Assembly (NCBI GenBank): GCA_028684815.1 | Contig: JAQUFE010000011.1 | Location: 14,532 to 58,102 of the forward strand | Length of the DNA: 43,571 nt | Reading direction: 5' to 3' | Origin: Sulfurimonas sp. | GTDB taxonomy: Bacteria; Campylobacterota; Campylobacteria; Campylobacterales; Sulfurimonadaceae | Shown here: in pieces, positions 1-6,577 of the stretch | Layout: every line of letters starts with the position of its first letter | Numbering within the stretch: position 1 is the stretch's first letter | Notes under the pieces: model-generated | What the model was told of the DNA's origin: nothing | Seen by the model: the letters and a program-made list of their open reading frames with translations, nothing else | Database searches by the model: none | Translations under genes and position numbers: made by a program

Positions 1-113
1 CTATCTAGTATTACAGGAATAGACTGTTTTTGAATTGGAGTAGGTTCTGTATAACCTTGCTCTTTAATAGCTTTTAATAGTGGAGCTGATAGTCCAAGTG
101 TGTTAAATGACAT
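1..113 (-). CDS. DEAD-box ATP-dependent RNA helicase, N-terminal fragment
   Basis: Only the first 37 codons lie in the window; the gene runs off the left edge. The peptide opens [16 protein letters not shown] and then has GYTEPTPIQ, the Q motif of DEAD-box RNA helicases (aromatic residue upstream, GY.xPTPIQ), followed by the usual S.P..L. The Q motif binds the adenine of ATP. The spacing from the N-terminus fits the RhlE/DeaD type found in Campylobacterota. The start is supported by AGGA seven bases upstream. The Walker, DEAD and HRxGR motifs lie outside the window, so the subfamily (RhlE, DeaD or CshA-like) is not resolved. The family unwinds short RNA duplexes in ribosome assembly or mRNA decay. 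Confidence 0.8.
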   Translation of the reverse strand, partial: MSFNTLGLSAPLLKAIKEQGYTEPTPIQKQSIPVILD

Positions 114-139
114 AAATTTCCTAGTTTTAATATTGATTC

Positions 140-148
140 ATAATAGCA
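140..148 (-). promoter_or_regulatory. Extended -10 promoter of the helicase gene
   Basis: On the minus strand this reads TGCTATTAT, an extended -10 (TGn-TATTAT), about 27 bases from the helicase start codon. Campylobacterota sigma-70 promoters rely mainly on the -10 box, so the lack of a clear -35 is not a problem. Inferred from sequence only. Confidence 0.45.
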
Positions 149-278
149 TAATTTACACTAAATGTGAGATATAACTTTAAATATATTGCCAAATTAAGTT
201 TAAAATATGAATCAAATATAAATATCTTGAAAAATCAACTTGTTTAAGTATTTAAAATAGGGGAGTTTGAAGAAAAAG

Positions 279-353
279 TGGTGACCCCAAGGAGAATTGA
301 ACTCCTGTAACATGGATGAAAACCATGGATCCTGACCGCTAGACGATGGGGCC
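279..353 (-). tRNA. tRNA-Glu (anticodon TTC)
   Basis: 75 bases on the minus strand including an encoded 3' CCA (279-281). The acceptor stem GGCCCCA pairs with TGGGGTC (one G-T pair) and the discriminator base is A. The anticodon stem CATGG/CCATG holds the loop TTTTCAT, giving anticodon TTC (glutamate, GAA/GAG). The T arm GGAG-TTCAATT-CTCC is intact. The D arm starts GTC-TAGCGGTCA as in other bacterial tRNA-Glu. No second tRNA is adjacent, so it is transcribed alone or ahead of the helicase gene. Confidence 0.95.
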
Positions 354-382
354 ACTTAAAGACGATTTGAAACCGAGCCGAA

Positions 383-388
383 ATTATA
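383..388 (-). promoter_or_regulatory. -10 box of the tRNA-Glu promoter
   Basis: TATAAT on the minus strand, about 30 bases upstream of the first base of the mature tRNA. This leaves a short 5' leader of about 20 bases for RNase P to remove. Confidence 0.45.
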
Positions 389-445
389 TAAAGTGATTCG
401 TTAAAAAAACCTTAAACTTCGAAAACTCGGTAAGAATTTACTTTA

Positions 446-991
446 TTATTCGTAAAAACCTCTTAATGCTCTAATGATAACAGCATTTTTAGAGATACTC
501 TCTGCCTTTGCATTATCATTTACTAGGTCGTAAAGATCTAGTGGAAGAGAGATAGAGAATGTTTTAGTTTCAATCTTTCTCTTTTTAGTAATCATAGCTA
601 CAACGCTAGTTAAAAGCTCGATAATTTTTTTAGTATCTATTGGTTTTTGGATAAAACTATTTACTCCAACTTCTATAGATTCAGAGATTTTCTCTATATC
701 ATTACTTGCTGAGATTACTATAATGATTTGAGTAGAGTTGATTTGACGGATTTTTCTTGATAGTTCGATACCATCCATCCCAGCCATTACTATATCTACA
801 AAAACAACATCTGGTTTTAATTTGTTGTATGTTTTTAACGCTTCTTCTCCATCAAAGCAAGAATATACATCAGAAAAGAAATTTTTAAAAGTAGAACTTA
901 GTAACTCATTTGTTACTTTTTCATCTTCAACTATCATTGCTGTGAGTTTTTTTGTCTGTCCAGTTAACTGAACTAAGTCAATATTTGCCAT
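446..991 (-). CDS. Response regulator with receiver domain fused to a ribbon-helix-helix domain
   Basis: 181 residues. Residues 16-135 form a CheY-like receiver: acidic pair E22/D23, phospho-acceptor D66 in VFVDIVM, S94 as the switch Ser/Thr, and K116 in QKP, so phosphorylation chemistry should be intact. Residues 142-181 (KTFSISLPLDLYDLV..., then SISKNAVIIRALRGFY) have the beta-strand plus two-helix pattern of the ribbon-helix-helix (CopG/Arc/MetJ) DNA-binding fold. Usual output domains of this size are OmpR or NarL winged or tetra-helical HTH types, so this architecture is uncommon. No histidine kinase is adjacent, so it is an orphan regulator. Start: AAGGA seven bases upstream, with TATAAT further up. 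The function of the fusion is inference: phosphorylation-controlled RHH dimer and operator binding. Confidence 0.85.
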   Translation of the reverse strand: MANIDLVQLTGQTKKLTAMIVEDEKVTNELLSSTFKNFFSDVYSCFDGEEALKTYNKLKPDVVFVDIVMAGMDGIELSRKIRQINSTQIIIVISASNDIEKISESIEVGVNSFIQKPIDTKKIIELLTSVVAMITKKRKIETKTFSISLPLDLYDLVNDNAKAESISKNAVIIRALRGFYE

Positions 992-1021
992 ATTGTGTCC
1001 TTATTTGTTTTAATTAAACAG

Positions 1022-1027
1022 ATTATA
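1022..1027 (-). promoter_or_regulatory. -10 box of the response-regulator promoter
   Basis: A perfect TATAAT on the minus strand, 31 bases upstream of the response regulator ATG; the start codon is preceded by AAGGA. No convincing -35. Confidence 0.5.
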
Positions 1028-1168
1028 CATATTTTTTGGTAACAAATGAAGAACAATTGACATCTAAAAAAACAAAAAAAGTTTAAAACTACGTAGAATA
1101 GGGGATTTTAATTACTTGTTTGATTGTTTTTAAATATTTAATGAATTTACGTTAAATGCTTAAATAAA

Positions 1169-1381
1169 TTAATTATCATATTTTTTAAACTTTTCAAGCC
1201 ACTCTTCATCAGCTTTAAAATGATTCTCTTTTTGAGCTAGAAGAGAATCAATAATACTAATAAGAGTATTTTCATCCATAAATTCTAATAGGCTAGGGTT
1301 GATGGATGTAGTTTTAACAGCATCATAAGAGTTTAAAAGATTTTGTATATCTGTAATTAGTAGTTTTTTTCTTTCATTCAT
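1169..1381 (-). CDS. Small protein of unknown function, 70 residues
   Basis: Not recognised. A soluble, helix-rich, acidic/lysine-rich protein with no membrane segment, no cysteine and no signal peptide: two leucine-rich helices (KKLLITDIQNLL and LISIIDSLLAQ) and a charged C-terminus (DEEWLEKFKKYDN). The start is supported by GGAGAG seven bases before the ATG. It stands alone, separated by 177 bases from the response regulator on the same strand and followed upstream by a gene-poor region. The good ribosome binding site and normal composition make it likely a real gene. Spo0E- or sigma-like small proteins look superficially similar but no diagnostic motif is present. Confidence 0.6.
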   Translation of the reverse strand: MNERKKLLITDIQNLLNSYDAVKTTSINPSLLEFMDENTLISIIDSLLAQKENHFKADEEWLEKFKKYDN

Positions 1382-1428
1382 ATTTCTCTCCGTATATATG
1401 ATTCTAATTCTATAGTAGGCTTATAATT

Positions 1429-1566
1429 GAACCTTCTGATTCATCTATAAGCTAGATACTACATATCAAGCAATGTCAGAATACGCGTCATCCTGAACAA
1501 ATAAACTGTCATCCTAAACTTGATTTGGGATCCAACCTAATAATTGTACAGGGCATTCAATTAAAA
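1429..1566. repeat. Diverged direct repeat, copy 1
   Basis: Aligns by eye with 1884-2015: shared blocks include a CTCTGAT-like opening, ATAAACTAG-like and ATCAAG-AAT blocks, AACAAA-AAACTGTCATCCT, GGATCCAAC, TAATTGTA-AG and GCATTCAATTAA. In this copy the internal hairpin is degenerate (CCTAAACTTGATTTGGG). About three quarters of positions match between copies by inspection. Confidence 0.6.
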
Positions 1567-1883
1567 TATATAGCAATTACTTGTAAGCTGGTTAAGTTAG
1601 TCTGTGACAAGCCTCATTCTATGAATAATGAAATGCCGGTGCTTAACTTAACTAGGTAATAATATAGTCATATACTTAACTATTAATAAATAAGACTAAA
1701 TATCTTTAATATTTATTAGTATTAGACTTAGTTAATATGACGTTTCTTATCATTGGTTAACATAATGTAAATTCTCTTGAATAATGATATTGTTTAGTAT
1801 GTTCTTTGTTTTTGGTGCATTGCTATATAAATATACATCAATTTAGGTTTAAAATCCATACTTTACTGCGATATGAGAATGGA

Positions 1884-2015
1884 AACCTCTGATTAATCCA
1901 TAAACTAGCTTCCGTATCAAGTAATATAGACATGAATCATCCAGAACAAACAAACTGTCATCCTGAACTTGATTCAGGATCCAACATGATAATTGTAAAG
2001 AGCATTCAATTAATA
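1884..2015. repeat. Diverged direct repeat, copy 2
   Basis: Partner of 1429-1566. In this copy the internal hairpin is perfect: CCTGAA (1962-1967), loop CTTGA, TTCAGG (1973-1978). Bases 1957-1981 are identical over 25 bases to 18929-18953, so this is a member of a dispersed repeat family with at least three copies in the window. Confidence 0.7.
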
Positions 2016-2143
2016 ACAACAACTTTATTATGATACTAAGCTTTTCTGATATGCTAATTTTTTGATGGTAGTAGCTATTACACTACAGTAGATGAAAAAA
2101 TAAATAGTGAGATAAGACCTATAAATAGGTTTTTAAAATGAAT

Positions 2144-2521
2144 AGGTACAGCGTAAGCCGAGTTTTGTTTTCTAAAGAAACATTTTTGCAAAGCAAAAAG
2201 CGGTTCCCTTGTTTTGATAGCATTAATCTACTTTGCTATTTGCATAGCACTTCTAGCGAAACAGTAGCAATATAAGACGCTGACCATCTGTTTCTTGCTG
2301 CCATGTTGGGTTTACAAGCTCTCTATGTCGCCATAGAGACTGGTGGTCTCTTACACCACCCTTTCACCGTAACTACTTTTAGCGAACTAAAAGTAGCTGT
2401 CTACTCTCTGTTGCACTTTCCCTCGTATTACTACGGCCATTAGTTAAATGGAACACTGTCTTATAGCAGCTCGGACTTTCCTCTTGCATATCTAGTATAC
2501 AAGTCACTATCTGCTGTACCT
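2144..2521 (-). ncRNA. rnpB: RNase P RNA (M1 RNA)
   Basis: 378-base RNA component of RNase P, the ribozyme that trims tRNA 5' leaders. The 5' and 3' ends form a perfect 9-bp P1 helix: minus-strand AGGTACAGC (2513-2521) with GCTGTACCT (2144-2152). Conserved class A cores are present: GAGGAAAGTCCGAGC shortly after the 5' end, the purine-rich GAGGGAAAGTGCAACAGAGAG core, and AAACTCGGCTTAC just before the 3' end. The ends are set from the P1 pairing and may be off by a base or two. A reading frame spanning 2379-2585 is a shadow of this gene. It is transcribed divergently from the TetR gene, with the operator array between them. Confidence 0.93.
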
Positions 2522-2526
2522 GTGAA

Positions 2527-2532
2527 ATACTA
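2527..2532 (-). promoter_or_regulatory. -10 box of the rnpB promoter
   Basis: TAGTAT on the minus strand ends five bases before the predicted 5' end of RNase P RNA, matching initiation at or near the first P1 base. Operator-like site 1 (2569-2580) would sit around -48 to -59 from this start. Confidence 0.5.
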
Positions 2533-2568
2533 CAAAAAACTTCCTTTAAATCAGTTTTTTTATCGTAA

Positions 2569-2676
2569 GAACAACTGTTCATCATGTTCCTTTAATGTAT
2601 GAACAGTTGTTCTTTTATCTATAAGCTATTATTAACAACTGTTCATATATAATTCCACTTACATTAACAACTGTTC
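2569..2676. promoter_or_regulatory. Four operator-like palindromes at exact 32-bp spacing
   Basis: Four copies of a near-palindromic 12-mer with consensus (G/T)AACAACTGTTC (arms GAACA/TGTTC around a 2-base centre): 2569-2580, 2601-2612 (reverse orientation), 2633-2644 and 2665-2676. The starts are exactly 32 bases apart, about three helical turns, so all four lie on one face of the DNA. They fill the space between divergent rnpB and the TetR gene and bracket the probable TetR-gene -10 box (2648-2653). Binding by the adjacent TetR protein is inferred from the usual autoregulation of that family. Confidence 0.75.
2648..2653 (+). promoter_or_regulatory. -10 box of the tetR-family gene
   Basis: TATAAT between operator copies 3 and 4, 46 bases before the ATG. 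Copy 4 would cover the transcription start region and copy 3 the spacer and -35 area, the classical arrangement for self-repression. Confidence 0.5.
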
Positions 2677-2699
2677 ATACTTTAAAAAAAGGTTTACAA

Positions 2700-3317
2700 A
2701 TGCCGCAGGTTACGCAAGTAGTGAAAAAAAGCTCAACAAAAGATAAGATACTAAAGGTGTCAACTACCCTATTCTCAGAATCAGGATATAGAGCTACAAG
2801 TGTGAGGAAAATAGCTAAAGAAGTTGGTATTAGAGAGAGTGCTATATACAATCACTATAAGAATAAAGAAGAAATATTTTTAGAAGTTGCCAAAGGTATT
2901 TTTAACTCCCCTTTTACAAAAGAAGGGTTAGATATAAAAGAAGCAGCTTTAAAAGGTAAAGTGTTTTTACAAAACTTTGTGATGCAATACAAGCTACTAA
3001 CCTTTGATAAAAACAACGAAAACATGTTTAGGCTACTCATGATAGAGCTATTTCAAAACAAAGAGCTTAGAGAGCAGTTTATGAGCGAATTTCATGATAA
3101 AAATATCAAGATGCTCTCAGAAGCTTTTTTTGTTATGATGCAAAATTCACTTATTCGCTCTCAAGATCCTATGATGATATCTTATGAGTTTTTATCCACC
3201 CTCTTCTACATAAGACTGCAAGTGACATTAATGAGATTTGATAATAACTCTGCAAATATTTTGTCTACGCAGTTTGAAAAACATGTCGAGTTTTTTTGGG
3301 AAAGTATAAAGATTTGA
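2700..3317 (+). CDS. TetR/AcrR-family transcriptional regulator
   Basis: 205 residues. Residues 12-60 carry the TetR N-terminal DNA-binding domain: TKDKILKVSTTLFSESGYRATSVRKIA, then VGIRESAIYNHYKNKEEIF, including the family-typical Y-NHYKNKEEIF end of helix 3-4. The C-terminal ~145 residues are a helical ligand/dimer domain that does not point to a ligand. AAAGG lies about 8 bases before the start. Four palindromic sites directly upstream make autorepression likely. The only divergent neighbour is rnpB; no efflux or degradation operon is adjacent, so its wider regulon and effector are unknown. A terminator-like hairpin series follows the gene. Confidence 0.9.
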   Translation: MPQVTQVVKKSSTKDKILKVSTTLFSESGYRATSVRKIAKEVGIRESAIYNHYKNKEEIFLEVAKGIFNSPFTKEGLDIKEAALKGKVFLQNFVMQYKLLTFDKNNENMFRLLMIELFQNKELREQFMSEFHDKNIKMLSEAFFVMMQNSLIRSQDPMMISYEFLSTLFYIRLQVTLMRFDNNSANILSTQFEKHVEFFWESIKI

Positions 3318-3353
3318 TATTTTATAGTATCAATGAAGATATTTTTTGAAATC

Positions 3354-3385
3354 ATAAATCTAATATTAATACATATTAGATTTAT
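3354..3385. repeat. Perfect 13-bp stem-loop (hairpin 1 of 4)
   Basis: Arms ATAAATCTAATAT (3354-3366) and its exact complement (3373-3385) around the 6-base loop TAATAC. Lies 37 bases past the TetR-gene stop. AT-rich with no T-run, so not a canonical intrinsic terminator. Confidence 0.7.
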
Positions 3386-3400
3386 AGCTTAAAGAAAGTG

Positions 3401-3430
3401 CTATTTTAATACTAAATAGTATTAAAATAG
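3401..3430. repeat. Perfect 12-bp stem-loop (hairpin 2 of 4)
   Basis: Arms CTATTTTAATAC (3401-3412) and GTATTAAAATAG (3419-3430) with the loop TAAATA, the same 6-base loop size and AT-rich make-up as hairpin 1. Confidence 0.7.
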
Positions 3431-3436
3431 AAGCTA

Positions 3437-3472
3437 AAAAAAGACAACCCTATTTCTAAGATTGTCTTTTTT
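3437..3472. terminator. Bidirectional intrinsic terminator (hairpin 3 of 4)
   Basis: AAAAAAGACAA (3437-3447) pairs with TTGTCTTTTTT (3462-3472). The arms supply an A-run on one side and a T-run on the other, so it can end both the TetR-gene transcript (plus) and the oor operon transcript (minus), which converge here. Confidence 0.7.
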
Positions 3473-3483
3473 ACAATGAACTA

Positions 3484-3508
3484 GACATTTCAATTAAGTT
3501 GAAATGTC
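3484..3508. repeat. Perfect 10-bp stem-loop (hairpin 4 of 4)
   Basis: GACATTTCAA (3484-3493) pairs exactly with TTGAAATGTC (3499-3508) across the loop TTAAG. It sits 13 bases beyond the oorC stop codon on the oor side of the convergent pair. Confidence 0.65.
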
Positions 3509-3521
3509 ATATTAAAACCTA

Positions 3522-4079
3522 CTATTTACTCATAGCCTCTTTAGCATATTTTTCACCAAGTTCATATGCTTTTTTATTTACATCATGAACTTTTACTGGA
3601 ACTTTTGAGAGCATCGTCTCTATAAGTACATCTTTGTCAAGAGCATTTGTCATAGTGTTTGCGATTGCTAGTGCTACAACAGATTGAGTAATAACATTAC
3701 CTACCTCTTCTTTAGCAATAGTAATAATTGGAATTTCAAAAATTTTCCATTTTTTTCTATCTTCGTCAGTTGGGTAAACAAGATTTGGATCAATTACTAT
3801 TGTTCCGCCTAGTTGAACACCATCTTTAAAAAGAATATAGCTTTTCTGCGCAACTGAGAGCATAAAGCCTATCTCTCCATCATTTGCATATGGATAGTAG
3901 ATTTCTTTATCATCAAGTTGGATATCAACAACAGTAGGTCCACCGCGAACTTGCGATGTATATGTTGCAGTTTTTAGTCCATGACCGCCAGTTTTAATTT
4001 TTGCAGCCGCAAAAATTTCACCAGCAAGAAGAACACCTTGTCCACCAACGCCTGTAAATCTCATCAATGTTTTACTCAT
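3522..4079 (-). CDS. oorC: 2-oxoglutarate:ferredoxin oxidoreductase, gamma subunit
   Basis: 185 residues, the usual length of the gamma (OorC/KorC) subunit. It opens LMRFTGVGGQGVLLAGEIFAAA, the glycine-rich signature of the pyruvate/ketoacid oxidoreductase gamma domain, followed by TYTSQVRGGPTVVDIQL. Last gene of the oorDABC unit, 9 bases behind oorB, with AGGAG upstream. In the reductive TCA cycle the complex carboxylates succinyl-CoA to 2-oxoglutarate using reduced ferredoxin; in heterotrophic relatives it runs oxidatively. Cytoplasmic. A hairpin and a bidirectional terminator follow. Confidence 0.93.
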   Translation of the reverse strand: MSKTLMRFTGVGGQGVLLAGEIFAAAKIKTGGHGLKTATYTSQVRGGPTVVDIQLDDKEIYYPYANDGEIGFMLSVAQKSYILFKDGVQLGGTIVIDPNLVYPTDEDRKKWKIFEIPIITIAKEEVGNVITQSVVALAIANTMTNALDKDVLIETMLSKVPVKVHDVNKKAYELGEKYAKEAMSK

Positions 4080-4088
4080 AGTGTCTCC

Positions 4089-4946
4089 TTATATTTTTTT
4101 AGCAAAGTCATCTTGAGTGATTACTTTTCTTTCACCCTGATGTACTTTTTGGATCTCTGCATACATATCGCAGTACTCATCAGCTTCTGTATCTTCATGC
4201 AAGATGCCAGTCGGTAGAAGATTTAATCTCTCCTCTGGAGTCATTGCATCATATTTTTTCTTAGTAGTTGTTATGCTATCAATCCATGCAAGATTTTCCA
4301 TAGCTGAAACCATTTTGTTTTTTCTACCAAGATTAATATGACAGTTTGAGAGTACTTCCATCATTGAAAAACCTTTATGCTGCATAGCTTTTATCATTGA
4401 TTTTTCAAGTCTTTTAGGGTCTAACATAGACTCACGAGCAACAAATGAAGCTCCAGCGGCGATAGCAAGTTTACAAGTATCAAAAGTTGGATCTATATTT
4501 CCAGCTTTTTGAGAAACTGTCCACATACCTTTTGGAGTAGTTGGAGAAGTTTGTGAGTTTGTAAGTCCATAAATAAAGTTATTAATAATAATCATAGTTA
4601 AATCTATATTTCTTCTACAGCCATGAATAGTATGATTACCACCAATAGCAAGTGCATCACCATCACCAGCAACACATACAACCATTTTATCTGGACGTGC
4701 AAGTTTTATACCCGTTGCATAAGCAATAGTTCTACCGTGAGTTGTATGAACTGTGTTAAAATCAACATAAGAAGAGAATCTTCCAGAGCACCCTATTCCT
4801 GATACGACACATACATCATCTTGTGACATACCCATTTTATCAATTGCTCTAACGAATGCTTTAAGAATAACGCCATCACCACAACCCCAACACCACAGTG
4901 TTGGCATCTTTTCAAGTCTTAAATATTTATCATAATTAAACGCCAT
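4089..4946 (-). CDS. oorB: 2-oxoglutarate:ferredoxin oxidoreductase, beta subunit (TPP-binding)
   Basis: 285 residues. It carries thiamine diphosphate: GDGDALAIGG at 95-104 followed by N122/N123 is the GDG...N(N) TPP/Mg signature. C19 and C22 in LWCWGCGDG, with C53 and a later cysteine, are placed to hold the proximal [4Fe-4S] cluster. Length and motifs fit OorB/KorB. Only one base separates it from oorA, with the ribosome site AAGGAG inside the end of oorA, so translation is coupled. The beta subunit is the site of C-C bond making or breaking at C2 of TPP. Confidence 0.95.
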   Translation of the reverse strand: MAFNYDKYLRLEKMPTLWCWGCGDGVILKAFVRAIDKMGMSQDDVCVVSGIGCSGRFSSYVDFNTVHTTHGRTIAYATGIKLARPDKMVVCVAGDGDALAIGGNHTIHGCRRNIDLTMIIINNFIYGLTNSQTSPTTPKGMWTVSQKAGNIDPTFDTCKLAIAAGASFVARESMLDPKRLEKSMIKAMQHKGFSMMEVLSNCHINLGRKNKMVSAMENLAWIDSITTTKKKYDAMTPEERLNLLPTGILHEDTEADEYCDMYAEIQKVHQGERKVITQDDFAKKI

Positions 4947-4947
4947 T

Positions 4948-6081
4948 TTATAACTCCTTTACTTTGCTAACGATTTCATGTGGAGATATTGGTCTTCCAT
5001 TAACTTTAAATAGCCCGTCAATATCAAGTCTTGCCGCCGCTCTTTGAATCTCGCCATGGTATTGTGCAATATTTAACTCAACAACTAAAACTTTTTCTAT
5101 TTTATCAGTATGCTCTTTGATTTTTTTAGCAGGTGAAGGCCAGATTGTAATTGGTCTAAAGAGTCCAGCTTTAATGCCATCTGCTCTTAAGTGACGAATC
5201 GCCTCTTTTGCAGCAAGTGAAACTGAACCATAAGCTATTATCATAACTTCTGCATCTTCCATCATAAACTCTTCAAAAGATTCAACTTCATCTTCATGAA
5301 ATGCTACTTTATCTTCTAATCTTTGGATTAGTTTTCTACAAGTCTCAATCTCTTCAGTAGGATAACCTTTTTTGTCGTGGTGAAGCCCTGTAAAGTGATA
5401 TCTATAACCCTCATACATTGGGTTAAGAACTGCTGGTTCATCATGCTCAACACCATATGGAAAATACTCTTGAGCTGGGCCATCAAATCTTTTTCTTGGA
5501 ACAATTCCAGCTTCAACATCTTCAGCAGTTGGGATATCAGCTTTTCCGTGCATGTGACCAATAGTCTCATCTAGTAATACGATAACTGGTTGCATAAATC
5601 TATCTGCTAAATTAAAAGCTCTTACAACTTCAGTATAGCACTCTGCTAGTGAACCTGCACACAATGTGATTGACTTATAGTCACCATGTGATGGGTTTTT
5701 CGCTTGAAGTATGTCACCTTGAGATACACGAGTTGGAAGACCAGTTGATGGACCACCACGCATAACATTTACACAAACTAAAGGAACTTCTGCCATTTGA
5801 GCGAGACCTAATTGTTCAGCTTTAAGACTCATACCAGGTCCTGAAGTCGCAGTAAGAGCGCGCTGACCAACCATAGCTGCACCAATTACAGCGCAGATAC
5901 CACCTATTTCATCTTCCATTTGGATTGCTACTCCGCCTTTTTTTGGTAAAAGGTCAGAAATTTCATGCATTATTTCACTTGATGGCGTTAATGGATAACC
6001 ACCAAAAAACATACAGCCTGCATCAACAGCAGCCAAAGCAGCCAATTCATTTCCTGTAGATATTACTTCTCTAGTTGCCAT
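4948..6081 (-). CDS. oorA: 2-oxoglutarate:ferredoxin oxidoreductase, alpha subunit
   Basis: 377 residues, usual size for OorA/KorA. Residues 1-180 form the pyrimidine-binding (PYR) domain: GNELAALAAVDAGCMFFGGYPLTPSSEI, IQMEDEIGGICAVIGAAMVG and ATSGPGMSLKAE, with the E of MEDE expected to activate the TPP aminopyrimidine. The C-terminal part is the transketolase-like domain II (VMIIAYGSVSLAAKEAI). The oorD stop and oorA start overlap as TAATG. Assignment to the 2-oxoglutarate rather than the pyruvate enzyme rests on the separate D-A-B-C subunit order and on sucCD directly upstream. Confidence 0.94.
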   Translation of the reverse strand: MATREVISTGNELAALAAVDAGCMFFGGYPLTPSSEIMHEISDLLPKKGGVAIQMEDEIGGICAVIGAAMVGQRALTATSGPGMSLKAEQLGLAQMAEVPLVCVNVMRGGPSTGLPTRVSQGDILQAKNPSHGDYKSITLCAGSLAECYTEVVRAFNLADRFMQPVIVLLDETIGHMHGKADIPTAEDVEAGIVPRKRFDGPAQEYFPYGVEHDEPAVLNPMYEGYRYHFTGLHHDKKGYPTEEIETCRKLIQRLEDKVAFHEDEVESFEEFMMEDAEVMIIAYGSVSLAAKEAIRHLRADGIKAGLFRPITIWPSPAKKIKEHTDKIEKVLVVELNIAQYHGEIQRAAARLDIDGLFKVNGRPISPHEIVSKVKEL

Positions 6082-6431
6082 TATTTAACTCCTTGTTCAC
6101 TAAGTGACATATAATTGTTCGCGACAATAGCAGCTTGACGCTCTTTAGCTTCATCAGTTATCTTAGCGAAACTAAACCCAGCCGCTTTATACTCTTGTCT
6201 GTCTGCTACATATATAGCAAAGTCAGGACAGCTAAGCTCACACTCAACACATCCAATACAAGATTCTGGATTATTAACAGAAATCATAGCACCTAGTGTA
6301 GAAGTAGATTCATATTTCATTCCAAGTACGCCTGTTGGACAAACAGATACACAAATATCGCATGCTTTACAGTTACTTGTATTTACCCAAACTGGTTGGT
6401 TACCTGGGTTTTTTGTCTTAAAAGTTCCCAT
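6081..6431 (-). CDS. oorD: 2-oxoglutarate:ferredoxin oxidoreductase, delta (ferredoxin) subunit
   Basis: 116 residues with two [4Fe-4S] motifs: CKACDICVSVCP and CIGCVECELSCP. It wires electrons between the catalytic alpha-beta pair and soluble ferredoxin. First gene of the oor unit; GAGGAG precedes the ATG. The 146-base gap to sucD holds its own leader, with an inverted repeat GTGTA...TACAC (6450-6467) and TAGTGTAA/TTACACTA copies (6449-6456, 6503-6510), so oorDABC can probably be expressed separately from sucCD. Confidence 0.94.
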   Translation of the reverse strand: MGTFKTKNPGNQPVWVNTSNCKACDICVSVCPTGVLGMKYESTSTLGAMISVNNPESCIGCVECELSCPDFAIYVADRQEYKAAGFSFAKITDEAKERQAAIVANNYMSLSEQGVK

Positions 6432-6449
6432 TTATTCTCCTCATTTTTA

Positions 6450-6467
6450 GTGTAACTTAAGCTACAC
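6450..6467. promoter_or_regulatory. GTGTA-N8-TACAC inverted repeat upstream of oorD
   Basis: GTGTA (6450-6454) and TACAC (6463-6467) around a CTTAAG-containing centre, 19 bases upstream of the oorD start. It resembles the GTGTAG...CTACAC palindromes downstream of the first mdh gene (10214-10271). Possible regulator site or leader hairpin; unproven. Confidence 0.35.
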
Positions 6468-6577
6468 ATTGCTCTTTATAGATTATCTAAGTTTTTATAA
6501 CTTTACACTAAATCGTGCTAGTAACGTTTTGATATAGTAACTTTTTGTTACGCTTCAAAACTCACACAAAGTAAAAG

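Larger units (their letters stand above)
1382..2143. other. Gene-poor intergenic region between orphan ORF and rnpB
   Basis: About 760 bases with no credible reading frame. It holds two diverged copies of a ~135-base direct repeat (1429-1566 and 1884-2015), each with a CCTGAA-cttga-TTCAGG type hairpin, and a 9-base inverted repeat GTTAAGTTA near 1590 with its partner near 1650. The middle (1570-1880) is AT-rich and shows nothing coding. This looks like a site of repeat insertion and decay. Confidence 0.6.

Noticed and set aside
1429..2015. Possible CRISPR or tandem array
   Set aside because: Only two diverged copies 455 bases apart with no regular short repeat-spacer pattern and no cas genes.
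2379..2585. A 68-codon minus-strand frame
   Set aside because: It lies over the 5' half of the RNase P RNA gene and its promoter; the conserved rnpB core and 9-bp P1 helix explain the sequence.
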